A model generated the notes under the pieces. That model was given only the letters and a program-made list of their open reading frames with translations, searched no databases and had not been told where the DNA came from. Positions 35,925-47,330 of a stretch of DNA of 64,000 bases are shown here, one piece after another. How positions within the stretch are numbered: the first letter of the stretch is position 1; every line of letters begins with the position of its first letter. A program made the translations under genes and the position numbers. This DNA comes from Astropecten irregularis (Eukaryota > Echinodermata > Asteroidea > Paxillosida > Astropectinidae), in the NCBI GenBank assembly GCA_963971285.1, contig OZ020244.1:14818001-14882000 (forward strand), written 5' to 3'.

Positions 35925-36036
35925 AATGATCACTTGGATTAGCTTGTTTGTTATATCAAGTTATGTTCATAGTAGTTGCCTGTTATGTTCATAGTAGTTG
36001 CCTGTTATGAAACAATTATCACACCTTGTTTTTTTT

Positions 36037-36062
36037 TAGAATAGAATAGAATAGAATAGAAT
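36037..36062. repeat. AGAAT microsatellite
   Basis: Five tandem AGAAT units, about 110 bases after the recombinase gene stop codon. Confidence 0.75.
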
Positions 36063-36650
36063 GTGTGTCATATTCATTATAATGTTGTAAGCCTACACTG
36101 TGCACTAATTCATAAGGTTCCCTTACAACTTGAACATTGAAATTAAAATGTTCATGCTTTTGATATGGATTTGTAAAGTTTTCATGACACACAATGACAT
36201 TTTCCACGAATTTAATGACAACCTGGCTTAACCAAAAAGATTGAGAAAATTAAGTCTTTCATGGAGAAAAGGGTGATAGGAAAAACTGCTCTTCTTGGCA
36301 TCTCAGTCGATTTCAAACACACTAAAACTTATATTAGACTAAAAGGGACGACTGCTAATAAAGAGACCAAGAGTGACATATATGGGGGCGGGGCTTCAGA
36401 GTATCTGAAAACCAAGACCAGACATGTCACTTGTGTTAAAAAAAAATCAATAATAATGTGGCAACAGTGACACTTTTTTACTTAAGGTTTCATATTGTGA
36501 TCAGAGGTACTGCAAAAAAACTACCTGTAGGGCTTACAAAATCAACAGTTTTTACAGGATTATACCTTCCTCTATGGTTACATTTGGGCCCCTTTTTTTT
36601 GGGGGGGGGGGTGTCAATGTTGTAATATCAATTTTGTGCCACGCCTTTAA

Positions 36651-37161
36651 AGGGATGGTACAGGATTGGTATTTGGGACAAAACTTTTGCTGACAGTGAG
36701 AGCACATTATGTAATCCATCATATACCTTAACTGACAAACCTGTAGAAGTTTGAGGTAAATCAGCCATCTGGGTCACGAGAAAATAGTGAAAACCTGTTT
36801 ACACATTTCAACGAAATGTTACCGGGGTTACCGGAGATTGGTGCACTCTGGTTAGCTGGTACCCAGACCCAATAGATGAAGAGTCATATGTAGGTGAGTT
36901 AGTTTACTGTAGAAGCTGGGTACCAGCTAACGTGAGTGCACTAATCTCCGGTAACGCCCAACGAATGAATGAAACGATTTGAAGCGATTTACTCCAATCG
37001 GAAAAAAGTTAAATTTATTTCTCAATGAATATGGCATTTCAGACAAAAACATTTCATGGGATGTTTTCTCCTATCATCACCATTATACCGTGTAAGTTTC
37101 ATGTGAATCTGTGATCTAGAACTAGAAGTGTATTTTGTCTAAACCAATTCTGTACCATCCC
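36651..37161. mobile_element. MITE flanked by TTAA, 511 bp
   Basis: Ends AGGGATGGTACAG and CTGTACCATCCCT are inverted and sit directly inside TTAA on both sides (36647-36650, 37162-37165). An inner palindrome (about 36826-36958) pairs GGTTACCGGAGATT and AGCTGGTACCCAG with their complements. TTAA duplication is typical of piggyBac and Kolobok elements. Non-coding. Confidence 0.75.
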
Positions 37162-37991
37162 TTTAAAATGTCTGCATCGACTTATTTTGTTTGTCATGTA
37201 CATGTATAAACAAGGCTGTAAGTGTAAGCCTACACTGTGCAACATGCCGTAAACAATATGGTTGTCCCTTAACTGACAACCTGAAATTTGAAAATTGAGT
37301 AACGTTAGGCCCCCCTATTTTTTTTCTATTACATGTAATACTAATAGATACTGATCGAAACGTCAGGCCCTCGATTACTCTAAGCATTCTTCCTTACAAT
37401 AAATTCGGGAAGTTTTCATTTAAGGAAAACGCATTGATCTTTCCCTAAAAAAAGCATTTTGCCATGGAATGGATTCCGCATTTTCTGGATCCCAGCAACA
37501 GCTGTTACTGAGTTTTTAAATAGTAGTTAGGCCTAGGCCTACATGTAGTACAAATAAAAAGAGCGTTTGTTACCTCCATTTGCATTTGCAATAGTTGTAT
37601 AACGTGACTGTTTCCTTCACATGCGAGTCCAGTCTGTATATATTTTTCCTCTCCAAAGCAATGGTGTAAACCAAAATGACTGATGAAGGGTACCTTGCAA
37701 AGTTTCAATGTCAATGGTGACCGATTTCCACCACAGCGAACGATTAAGACTGCAATTAGTGGACTGGTCAAGCACCGGCAAACTTATGTCAGTAGTTACA
37801 ATGTCTCGGGTGTATAAACAAAGAACTGAAAGTGCCGTCCTGTACTGACATCATACAGTCATGACATTAGCAAGCGCAAGCCCAGTCTAGTCTGAGAGCA
37901 CGCATGGATATGATCTGGAGCATGTGACCAAGTTGCGACCAAGGGTTCACGAACTTTATCGATACATACAATGTGTATACATGTATTATAT

Positions 37992-38425
37992 AGTTTGAGA
38001 GCTAGGTGGGTTTTAATCATAATGTTGAGTACAAAAGGTTTGAATTCCTTTTGCAAATGATCATTTAGTGACCTCTGACAACAAATCCACAATTTAAGAC
38101 ATGATTTTTCCTGGGGTTTGTAGATCTACAAACACCCCCGTCTTATCTTCAAACCCCAGGAAAAATCATGTCTTGAATTGTGCATTTTTAATTGTTGTCA
38201 GAGGTCACTAAAATAATGATCATTTGCAAAAGGAAATTTGGTTGTACTCAAAAGTTTGAATAAATCGATATTTGGGGCAACTTTGGTGCCCCAGGGGGCC
38301 CAAAGCCCAGGGGTGTGCAACTTAAGACGCCCCATTCTCTCATTCGTACATTAAATACAATAGAAATATGCACTCAAACCTTTTGTACTCAACATTATGA
38401 TTAAAACCCACCTAGCTCTCAAACT
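37992..38425. mobile_element. Fold-back element with arms of about 50 bp and an inner palindrome
   Basis: AGTTTGAGAGCTAGGTGGG, followed by TTTTAATCATAATGTTGAGT and onwards, is repeated in inverted orientation at 38375-38425. Inside, GACATGATTTTTCCTGGGG and TGACCTCTGACAACA are also paired with nearby complements. Two nested palindromes suggest an element inserted in, or duplicated within, another. No target duplication defined. Confidence 0.7.
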
Positions 38426-38771
38426 AATAGTTGTTTTCCATTACGCGCGCGCGAATCGCTTCGTTCGCGTTATGGTTGTATCCGTTTCTGTGGTTATGAG
38501 GGGAGCGCGAAGAAAACGGTTCGGTTGTGATTTTACTTTCGGGGGAGGGGTGGGGCTTAGATGATCCCTGTCTAGTAGAATTCTTGACATTTAACATAGG
38601 TCTACATAGGCCTCAAGACTTTCATTTTGGGATAAGTTCTGAAGGACGAAGAAATACCAAATTGTTAAGTATATTCAAGCCCAAAGTGACGTAGCGGAGA
38701 ATCTTGGAGTAGGCCCTAGCTCCATTTTTGATGGCATTGACAAACATACATGGGGCCAATTTCACGGCCCA

Positions 38772-39012
38772 GGGGCCAATTTCATGAAAGTGTTAAGCAC
38801 CAAAATTTGCTAAGCATGACATTTCTGTCTTAATAAAAACAGGGTTAACAACCAAATTTCCACGTGTTGTGTGTCACTTGTGATTGTTCTTTGGCTGTTG
38901 TTTGCTGACCATGAATACCAAACGGGATTTTCAATGGTGGTTTGAATTATTGGGCGAGACATTTTCGTGCTAAGCAAATCTTGGTGCTTAACACTTTTAT
39001 GAAATTGGCCCT
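38772..39012. mobile_element. MITE, GGCCAATTTCAT family (copy 3)
   Basis: GGGGCCAATTTCATGAAAGTG on the left pairs with the complement of CACTTTTATGAAATTGGCCC on the right. GCTTAACAC and GTTAAGCAC are inverted subterminal words. 241 bp. A partial extra GGGGCCAATTTCA lies just upstream at 38753. Confidence 0.8.
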
Positions 39013-39539
39013 TGCTTAGCACAACAATGTACTAGGCATGACATTTCTTTCTCAATAAAAACAGGATTAAAAGCCAATAGCGCTCCGCACTAACGCTAAA
39101 AATAGCACCGGATCTCAGAAAAACATTGCAACCATGCACGTGCGTGAGTGTGCGCGTCCATGTACACTACGCGTGTGAGACAATGTTTGTCTGACCATGG
39201 AGGAAGGAAGGCCGGCGATTTTGTGACGTCATTAGTCTTCTGGGTCGAGAACAAGACTCTCGGTCTGGCTTCCATACAACCTAATGACAAAATGAACGCG
39301 ATATTAGTTTGCTCGAGGGCGCATACCATTAGATCTTCATTAAATGGTGCATACCGTACCGTACCAAGAAGCTGGTGTACAGACTATAATGATGACGTAA
39401 CCCAGATTTTACATTGAATGAGAAAGTTTTACGGTATTGTCCGGCAAGTTCGTTCGACCACATTACACACAACAGTATCAGTTCCTGATATTATTTGTTC
39501 ATACTTGAAGTAGTTTAGTAGGCCGTTTGCGATCTCGTA

Positions 39540-42500
39540 ATGTTTGTGCTAGTGTTTTGGGTTGACACCAACCAAACTAGCATTCTGGATGAGTCGTTTG
39601 TCATGGACAAAACCATGCTGGATGATTCAGTGAAAGTTGGCATGGTGAAGCATGGCGATTTACTGAAGAAGGCACCCAAGCACGGGTGGAAGGCCTATGC
39701 CGCAAGAGTACTGGCAGTGAATGGTAAGTAAGGGAAAGTTTTGTCAATGGTTATTAGATACGGGTTGGGCCTAAATTGATTGATTATTTATTGTGTGTGT
39801 TTAAATTTACAATTCTGCTGTGGCATGTTTTGTATGATGTTTGGTTCTTAAATTTAAAGTTAGCCTAAGTTTATACAGTTAGTGTTATGGGTGTATATTT
39901 TGCCGGCACCGGTAATCTTCATGCAAACGCTATTTTGCCGTTCCCTTAAATATTCTGATTGGCTAATCTAACGTCCAGCAAAAAAACTTTTAAAGAAAGA
40001 AGGCCTGCATGGCCAACGAGAAGAATGCATGATGGTGCCGGCAAAATATACACTCCAAGCTTAAACTGGGCCTCTGGCTCTAGCATAGGCCCTATACAGT
40101 ACATGTACATCATCATGATTGGCATAGGTCAAAGACCAGCACTCACACTAATCAAAAATGTAGACATAGGCCCAACAACACACCTAGTGAGGCTCTGAAA
40201 ATTTTTGCTTAATCGGGCGTCCGAGTCACAAGAAAATAGCGAAACCTGACTCAATTTTTCTTATACTAACAGGCCTAATTGCGATAATTATAAAACAAAA
40301 ATAACAGTTTTGATCTTACACGGAGATCAAAACTTTTTTCGGTCTTTGTTTGGCTTATTTCTGGATAAATAGGGCCAAGGCCTACACCATTTCAGGCGGA
40401 AATATTTTAATGGTATATTTCTACCAGCACCGCCTTCATATATCCACTACATGTAGCGTTATCTTGGTTGTTATTGTTTTAGACCTGGTACAGTCTAGTG
40501 TTAAGTCATGTGGAATTTATTTGGGGGGGAGTTGCTCCTGATACCAGTGAAGGGGAGGGTATATTATTATTAGACTTACATAAACAAGTAGGCCAGTCCT
40601 CCGTTTACATTAATTGTGAACTTATGCCATGATGTGTTAAATTGAAGGTGTGTCTGTAGGCCTTGTGATGGCCTATACTGTGAAGTGACTTTGTTGAGTC
40701 TGCATTGTAACACAGAGGTGCTCGACTCATTAAATGTCCACTTCCAAGAAATTTGTTCCTTGATTTTCGTGCAAGTGAAGTATCATAAAATGTGAAGCGG
40801 CAACAGTTTCGCCTTTTTTACAATGCAACACAGAGGCAGGGCCAACAATCTAGGGCTTTTTGGTCAGTGTTCATGCACACGATGTACATTTTATTTATAC
40901 TTCATTCATTTTCTCTTAATAGACAGTAGGTCAGTCCTCCTTAAGAAGGAGGACTCATTTCTCCAGGACTTGGCTGGAAGTAGTACCACTACCAGTTTGG
41001 ATGACAGGACAGGCAGAGCCAGAAGAAAGAAGCGTGCGTTCTCATCGGAAGAGGAAGCCGAGACCCATGCCGAGACAAATGAAGAAGAGACAAAAAGATT
41101 CGACGGGGAGGTATTATATATTACTTAAAAAGTAATGGAGTCATTACGATGCCACATGTGGTGTTGCAGTAGAACAAGTAGTGTGAGCAAGATCCCAAAA
41201 TTAATTGGATGAGTGTGCTGGCAAATAAAAGCAAATTGAGCAAAATTTATCAAATTTATTATTTACATCTCTTTTTATTGTCAACTTCCGTTGCCAATTG
41301 ACAGAGGCAGCGTAAACGAAAAGCAGCAGGCAGACGGCAGATGGCAGACTTCATGAAGTCTGCTACCATTTCACTGGAATCTTCTTCGGATGATGAAGAT
41401 GGGATGAGCGATGGTGCAGGCATGAAGATCTTAGCTTTGGAAAAGACTGTTGCGGAAATGAAACAGAAAATCAAGAAGCTGGAGAGGCAAAATCTTCTTC
41501 TTCAAGAAGGTAATTAACCAAAAAAAGGAGAATTGTTGAGTGCCCACAGACAAATTAAAATAAAGGAAATCTTCAATTGTAAGGGGACAATTTGTTGAAT
41601 GATTAATTTGAGCTTCCCATGGATGGTAAACAATTAAATGTAATATTTGTTTTATGGTAAAATGTGCTGAATTTACTATTACTGCATTATTTCCAATGTT
41701 GGTTTGTGAAAGATTGTTCATTTTATTTGTCCTTGTAAATTGAAGGAACTAATTGTGGAATACTGGAATTCATTCAATTTTAACTATTCTATTTGTTAGG
41801 GAACTTAACCATAATTATTTGGTCATGGTTTAACCTTGTAGTTTTTGTTCCCTTCACATAATAACAAATGCAGGCTTAGGTGACAGACTGTCAAAAGTCG
41901 TAGAGGATGCCCTTGCCAACTGTGGGAATGTTCATGCCACTTCAATCAACAGTACCGAGGTGTCAGCAGTGGCCAACCATCCCAATGAACCAGAAGCAAA
42001 GGTATGTTGGTAATATTGGTTTGCTGTAGTTTTATTTTGCTAATTTATTTCATCATTTAGTATACTTCTGTTATGGTTTAAAACTTTAAATTGATGATTG
42101 ACACTGTAATGCAAATTCCCAAGTTCCAAGACATTCTTTTGAATGATTTTTTTTTTCTGTGCCACACTGAGGGCAGATTTTACACAGAACTGCCTAAAGG
42201 TACCATGCAGCTGATGTGTCGAGCTAGTTTCAGTTCATAAAGGGTCTAAAGGAACTAATTACTGGTCACTGCCAGTGCAATTTGTTGGACATTCAAACAT
42301 TTGTAGTCTTTTTGGTGTAAATGAAGAGAAATTATTACAAACCAGAGAACAAGAACACTAAGGTTGATCTTAAATGTAAATCAAATGTTATTGCAAGGCA
42401 AAGTGTGAGGTCACAATACAAATCACTATAGTCATTCTGGCAGCTCATCTTCAGATTGATCTTAATGCTTCGTGAATCCAGCCCAGGTCATGAAAGGAGT

Positions 42501-43501
42501 GTCCTGAACTTGAGAAGATTTAGCATTAACCTCTAAATGCACTTGAAAACTGGACAATCCTGGAAATATGGTGGACTGGTATTGGAAACTATGAATGAAT
42601 AGATTATCAAATGCTTTATAAATCCTATATATTACATATTTTCTATTTATTTTCAACTTCTAGTCAGAAGACAAGCAGTTCATTTCATCGGCTATGCTAC
42701 AACAAATACTTCGTGCGAAGGACATGGGCAAGATAACGTGTCAACTCATGACCTCCATCTTCTCCCCCAAAGAGATGTCAACCTCCTTGGTGACAGGAAG
42801 AAGGTTGAAACCTGAGGACAAGGACAGACCTGTGCTTGACCAGGAGAAGGTCAACTACATTTTAGGTATTTTAAAACAATGTTTGAAGCACAGATAAATT
42901 TATCTCAGCCATATTGAAGAAATAATGAATGTTTATTTTTCGCCGAATGGAATTGAACAGTCCGTCTGTCACCTCATGAAATTATTTTTACCATTCTACG
43001 AATGTGAAAACATTCATTTTATATCATGTCCACATAAATCAATTGTCATCTAATTGGTTGACTGGTAATAATCTGGTACTTCAAAGTTCTACTTTTTGAC
43101 TACGGCAGTCAATTTATTCGCGTTTTATTAACCTCCGCCATGTTACAGATAATGTGGTGACATGTGATCAAAATCTGCCAATCAGGGGAGTGGGATTCAT
43201 GAAGGCATGGTATAATCAAAACTATTATACATCATTCAAAAATCCTTGTCATAAGACTGGTGAAACATGTGTCTTGTGTGATACTTCATTCTTTTGAACT
43301 CAATCTTAACATTTTTCCCAAAATGAAGCTCATCACACATTTTTTGTTTTGTTTGTTTTTGTTTTCAATTTTATAGCCACTGTTCTGCAAAGGTTTCCCT
43401 GTGCACAACCCTCAGAAGTGCGGTCCAAAATGGCCCAGAAGTGTAAAGATTTGAGGGCTTCTCAAAAGAGACAAGCCGCCGCTGCCACCTTGGACAACTA
43501 G
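39540..43501 (+). CDS. BEN-domain protein, six exons, 343 aa
   Basis: Exons 39540-39723, 40923-41110, 41305-41509, 41874-42001, 42664-42865 and 43377-43501 join in consistent phase. The N-terminal block (FVLVFWVDTNQTSILDES through YAARVLAV) looks like the small module that opens many invertebrate BEN proteins. The middle is basic/acidic and low in complexity (RARRKKR, SSSDDED), followed by a coiled coil (about 165-190, LALEKTVAEMKQKIKKLERQ). The C-terminus (about 240-330) has the BEN pattern: LMTSIFSPKEMSTSLVTG, RPVLDQEKVNYIL, then FPCAQPSEVRSKMAQKCKDLR. BEN domains bind DNA or chromatin and usually act in transcriptional repression. The function here is inferred from the family. A plus-strand AATAAA follows at 43567. 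Reading frame intact. Confidence 0.8.
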
Positions 43502-43566
43502 CTTTGCAGCCATCTTTATTAGTCCGTAGTCATCCTTATCAACTGTTTTCTGATATTGTTATTTTT

Positions 43567-43572
43567 AATAAA
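43567..43572 (+). terminator. Polyadenylation signal of the BEN gene
   Basis: AATAAA lies 66 bases after the TAG stop, just before the 33-bp minisatellite starts. Confidence 0.6.
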
Positions 43573-43645
43573 TTTATCTATGAATTTTCCATTGTGGAAA
43601 ATTTTTGTACTGCACTATTTTGGATTGTATGGTGATTTCTTTTTA

Positions 43646-44422
43646 ATGTTGGTTACACTGTGATCTCTGTATGGTTACACTATGGGGACACTGTGATCTC
43701 TGTATGGTCACACTATGGGGACACTGTGATTGCTGTATGGTCACACTGTGGGGACACTGTGATTGCTGTATGGTCACACTGTGGGGACACTGATATCAGT
43801 ATGGTCACACGTTGGGGACACTATGATCTCTGTATGGTCACACTGTGGGGACACTGATATCAGTATGGTCACACGTTGGGGACACTATGAACTCTGTATG
43901 ACCACACTATGGGGACACTGTGATCTCTGTATGACCACACTATGGGGACACTGTGATCTCTGTATGACCACACTATGGGGACACTGTGATCTCAGTGTGG
44001 TCACACTGTGGGGACACTATGATCTCTATGTGGCCACACTGTGGGGACACTATGATCTCTGTATGACCACACTATGGGGACACTGTGATCTCTGTATGAC
44101 CACACTATGGGGACACTGTGATCTCAGTGTGGTCACACTGTGGGGACACTATGATCTCTGTGTGGCCACACTGTGGGGACACTATGATCTCTGTATGACC
44201 ACACTATGGGGACACTGTGATCTCAGTGTGGTCACACTGTGGGGACACTATGATCTCTGTGTGGCCACACTGTGGGGACACTATGATCTCTGTATGACCA
44301 CACTATGGGGACACTGTGATCTCAGTGTGGTCACACTGTGGGGACACTATGATCTCTGTGTGGCCACACTGTGGGGACACTATGATCTCTGTATGACCAC
44401 ACTATGGGGACACTGTGATCTC
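43646..44422. repeat. 33-bp minisatellite with higher-order structure
   Basis: Units of TGGTCACACTATGGGGACAC plus TGTGATCTCTGTA recur every 33 bases, about 23 copies. In the second half, three variants alternate regularly (TCAGTGTGG, TCTGTGTGG and TCTGTATGA types), giving a 99-bp higher-order repeat. Because 33 is a multiple of three, a stop-free 246-codon frame runs through it. That frame is a consequence of the array and not evidence of a gene. Confidence 0.9.
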
Positions 44423-45519
44423 GAATTATTTATCATTATTGAGATATTGAGGCCTATTATGCAGCTAACAAAAAATACAAATTCAGTTTTAAAATTGAAT
44501 TGAGCCTATCACTCGGCTTTCTTAAGACACGTCATAGGCTGATAAGAGAAACACAACAGGCCTAAGATTTGGAGTAAAGAAACTTATACCATGAAGCAGC
44601 TGTGGCAGTCAAATGGTGTAATTATCTTTACTCTTTTGTAATCTTCCCATAATATCCCATGATAGTGGAAAAAGTAAAGGGTGTATAGTGTGTAGACCAG
44701 GCATGCTGGGAAAACGGTAGGCTAGCCGAAGCCGTTGGGCCGACTAATCTCATAACAATTACTTTTAAGAAAACTCCAATACAACTTCACCTGCCAAACT
44801 TGTCGTATATTACCTTCATCACAAGGTGTATCAATTTGGCATATTACTGGTACCTCGTATGGCCCTCCACAACATTCATCCTTGCTGAAAAAATTCCTTT
44901 GCACAAATTTTCACATTATGTATGAAGTGTTGTTTATTGGAATTATAAGCAGGTACTGTAAGAAAACAAGTGGACACAGGTGATTCGTCATCGTATTTTT
45001 TTAAAGGCGTATCGATATACAATCTTCAAGCAAGAGAAAAATATTCATACTTTCAATTTTGGGTAAAAGGAGACATTATTTTGTAGATACCGCAAAAGGT
45101 ATAATTTTAGGGACCGCAATGATACTTCTCGCCAAACCACATAATGAATTTCGAGCCACATTTTACGAAAAGATTAAAATGAAAGCATTGTTGTCTAACC
45201 ATGGAATATTTTCAGAATTAAAATAAAAAATAAAAATGCAACAAGAATCATAAACATTGGTTCGATAAAAGTAGAGTTATGATGATTTGAATTTTTAAGC
45301 GAAACTCATAGTTCTTTGCAGTTCATTCACCCTGCCTCGGTCTTCTTCAGTTAAGCCACATAATAACCAGTGTCACACACTGAGCAAAGCCACATAATGA
45401 ACGGAAGATGTTGCAAAATCCACACATTAACCAAAATAATGGTTATTATGTGGCTCTCCCTACATGGTGCACAGCCACATAATGAATTAGTTTGTACACG
45501 TATATATTGGCGCGGAAAA

Positions 45520-45960
45520 CCCCACCTGTCTCTCCCCCACTCCCCTCCCCACATCTCCATTCCCTCCCCCTCCCCATCAACCACCTGTCTCTCCACCACT
45601 CCCCTCCCCACATCTCCATTCCTCCCTATCTACCACTCCCACCGTCTCTCCATCACTCCCCTCCCCACATCTTCATTCCCTCCCCTTTCCCCATCTACCA
45701 CCCGTCTCTCCTCCACTCCCCTCCCCACATCTTCATCCTGTCTCCCCCCACTCTCCCCTCCGCATCTACCACCCGTCTCTCCCCCACTCCCTCCCCCACC
45801 CCTCCGATCCCTCCCCCTCCCCATCTACCACCCGTCTCTCAGCCACCACCCCCCTCCCCACATCTCCCCCTACATCCCTTCCCCCCTCCCCACATACTGC
45901 ATCTTCCACTTCCCCCTCCACCTCCATGTCCTCCACCTCCATGTCCTCTTCGTACTCAAA
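45520..45960. repeat. Polypyrimidine tract built of degenerate tandem units
   Basis: About 440 bases almost without purines on the plus strand. CCCCTCCCCACATCT and CTACCACCCGTCTCTC recur with a rough 60-base period. On the minus strand the right part is the acidic end of a coding exon (45766-46032). Mirror-symmetric GA/CT DNA like this can adopt triplex structures. Confidence 0.75.
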
Positions 45961-47330
45961 CTGCCAAACGTCCTCTTTCGCCGAACACCCGCTTGCCACA
46001 ACATGGGCTTTCACGATCTTCTTGGGGCATATCTTAAAAGAAAAACGGTGTATAAAGTGCAAAATATTACTGCGAGTTTCAGCGTTAGATTTGACATGCG
46101 CATCATTTTAAAATTATGCACCTATAAATTTCCGTGGACTTGGACAGATAGAAGTTCAAGACGGTACACATGATACATATTTTTTTCCTTACGATTCTGA
46201 TTGTTCAATGCAAATTTAATATTTGCGGGTAAGTCTGTCGATAAAATTGTCTGGACAATTAAATAGGACACCAGACTTCCGCTGCTTTGTGGCATACCAC
46301 CCTGAATTGGCTGTTTTGTTTTGTTTAGTGTTTTTAGGGGGGGAGGGCTATATCATATATTTAATAAAATGTAATTCAAATGCGAGGCCCAGTGAAAAAA
46401 AACAAAAACACACGTACTGGTTTTTCTGGTAGGGCTTTCCTTTTAGGGGCTCTCTTTTTATTCGCCTGCAACCTCCTGCCATACTGCCGATCTTCCTCAT
46501 TTAGGACGGTCCTGTCATCTGCATATGAATAGTAAGATTAAAAACAGAAATACACGGAGTGAAGTACCCTGTATAGTTATTACCCAAGGTTCAAAGTATT
46601 TGTACCCGTACACAGCAGGGTGTTAGTTAGAAACATAACAAATTTCGACGAGCACAGCAAAAAGAATTTGTTGTAATAATAAGTCTAGGTTTTTTTTTTT
46701 TTTTTTTTTTTTTGGGGGGGGGGGGAATGTGCGATTTCCCAGGGTCAACTTGAACCTGGTCAGCAGTGCAGGTGGAACTTCTTCTGAAGATTTAAGTCTA
46801 CAGGAGCTTTGGTTTTTGGCGAGCTGCTGCGAAAAATTGCGAGTCTATTTAATATTAAAAATAATTATTTTAATCCGGAAAGACAATAGAAAAATGTTGC
46901 AGGATTTTTTTTAAATTTGCTATCATGTTAATAACTGCACGTAAGGCTGCATGCAGCGAGCCATGACAGCTTCGCTGTTCAAGTTTTGTACTTGTAGGCC
47001 TAGTTGTGAATTGCTAAAATGCGTTTTAAAGATAACGAACATACCAACACCAATTTTATTAACACATGCATAATGCAAAATCCTCTACTGAGTCTCTTTA
47101 ATTTGAAGTCCATACCAAAAAAGTAATATTTTGAAATATCAACTTAACAAAACGCTTATATAGGCCGAAGATCTACGACGGTCTTTAATATTTTTGTTTA
47201 TGGACCCGGCTTGGAGATGAAACAAACAGACAATGTAATGACTGTTGGCCCTACTTACCCTACTTACTTGATGTTCTTACTATGGCCGTCTTCCCATCGC
47301 AGCGGAAGACCACCAACGCTTCCTTGGGTA
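45766..47330 (-). CDS. Partial minus-strand gene fragment running into a GA-rich repeat
   Basis: Three minus-strand exons are joined by good splice sites with matching phase: 47268-47330 (acceptor CCACAG, donor GTAAGT), 46418-46518 (acceptor ATGCAG, donor GTACGT) and 46032 down to 45766. They encode a short beta-like segment (PKEALVVFRCDGKTAIVRTS), a basic stretch (NDRTVLNEEDRQYGRRLQA, NKKRAPKRKA), then ICPKKIVKAHVVASGCSAKE and an acidic EYEEDMEVEDMEVEGEVE tail that dissolves into the repeat before a stop. The layout recalls the N-terminal half of BEN proteins, but no BEN domain is seen. The 5' exon with the start codon was not found. It may be a truncated paralogue of the BEN-like gene at 12.3 kb. 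Confidence 0.45.

Larger units (their letters stand above)
35925..39539. other. Spacer between the recombinase and BEN genes, rich in fold-back elements
   Basis: No gene recognised. A plus-strand AATAAA at 36357-36362 could serve the recombinase gene. The segment also holds an AGAAT microsatellite (36037-36062), a TTAA-flanked MITE (36651-37161), a long fold-back (37992-38425) and a third GGCCAATTTCAT MITE (38772-39012). The last 500 bases are CpG-richer and probably include the BEN gene promoter. Confidence 0.5.

Noticed and set aside
43763..44503. 246-codon open frame of 11-residue repeats
   Set aside because: It is produced by a 33-bp minisatellite whose period is a multiple of three. No splice or start context and no domain.
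44722..44904. Further exon of the minus-strand fragment (KDECCGGPYEVPVICQ)
   Set aside because: It has a good acceptor and possible donors, but no phase link to the exon at 45766-46032 and no recognisable domain.
45370..46173. Long proline/serine-rich plus-strand ORF, and a second one at 45492-46037
   Set aside because: They are translations of the polypyrimidine tract. The supported coding signal here is on the minus strand.
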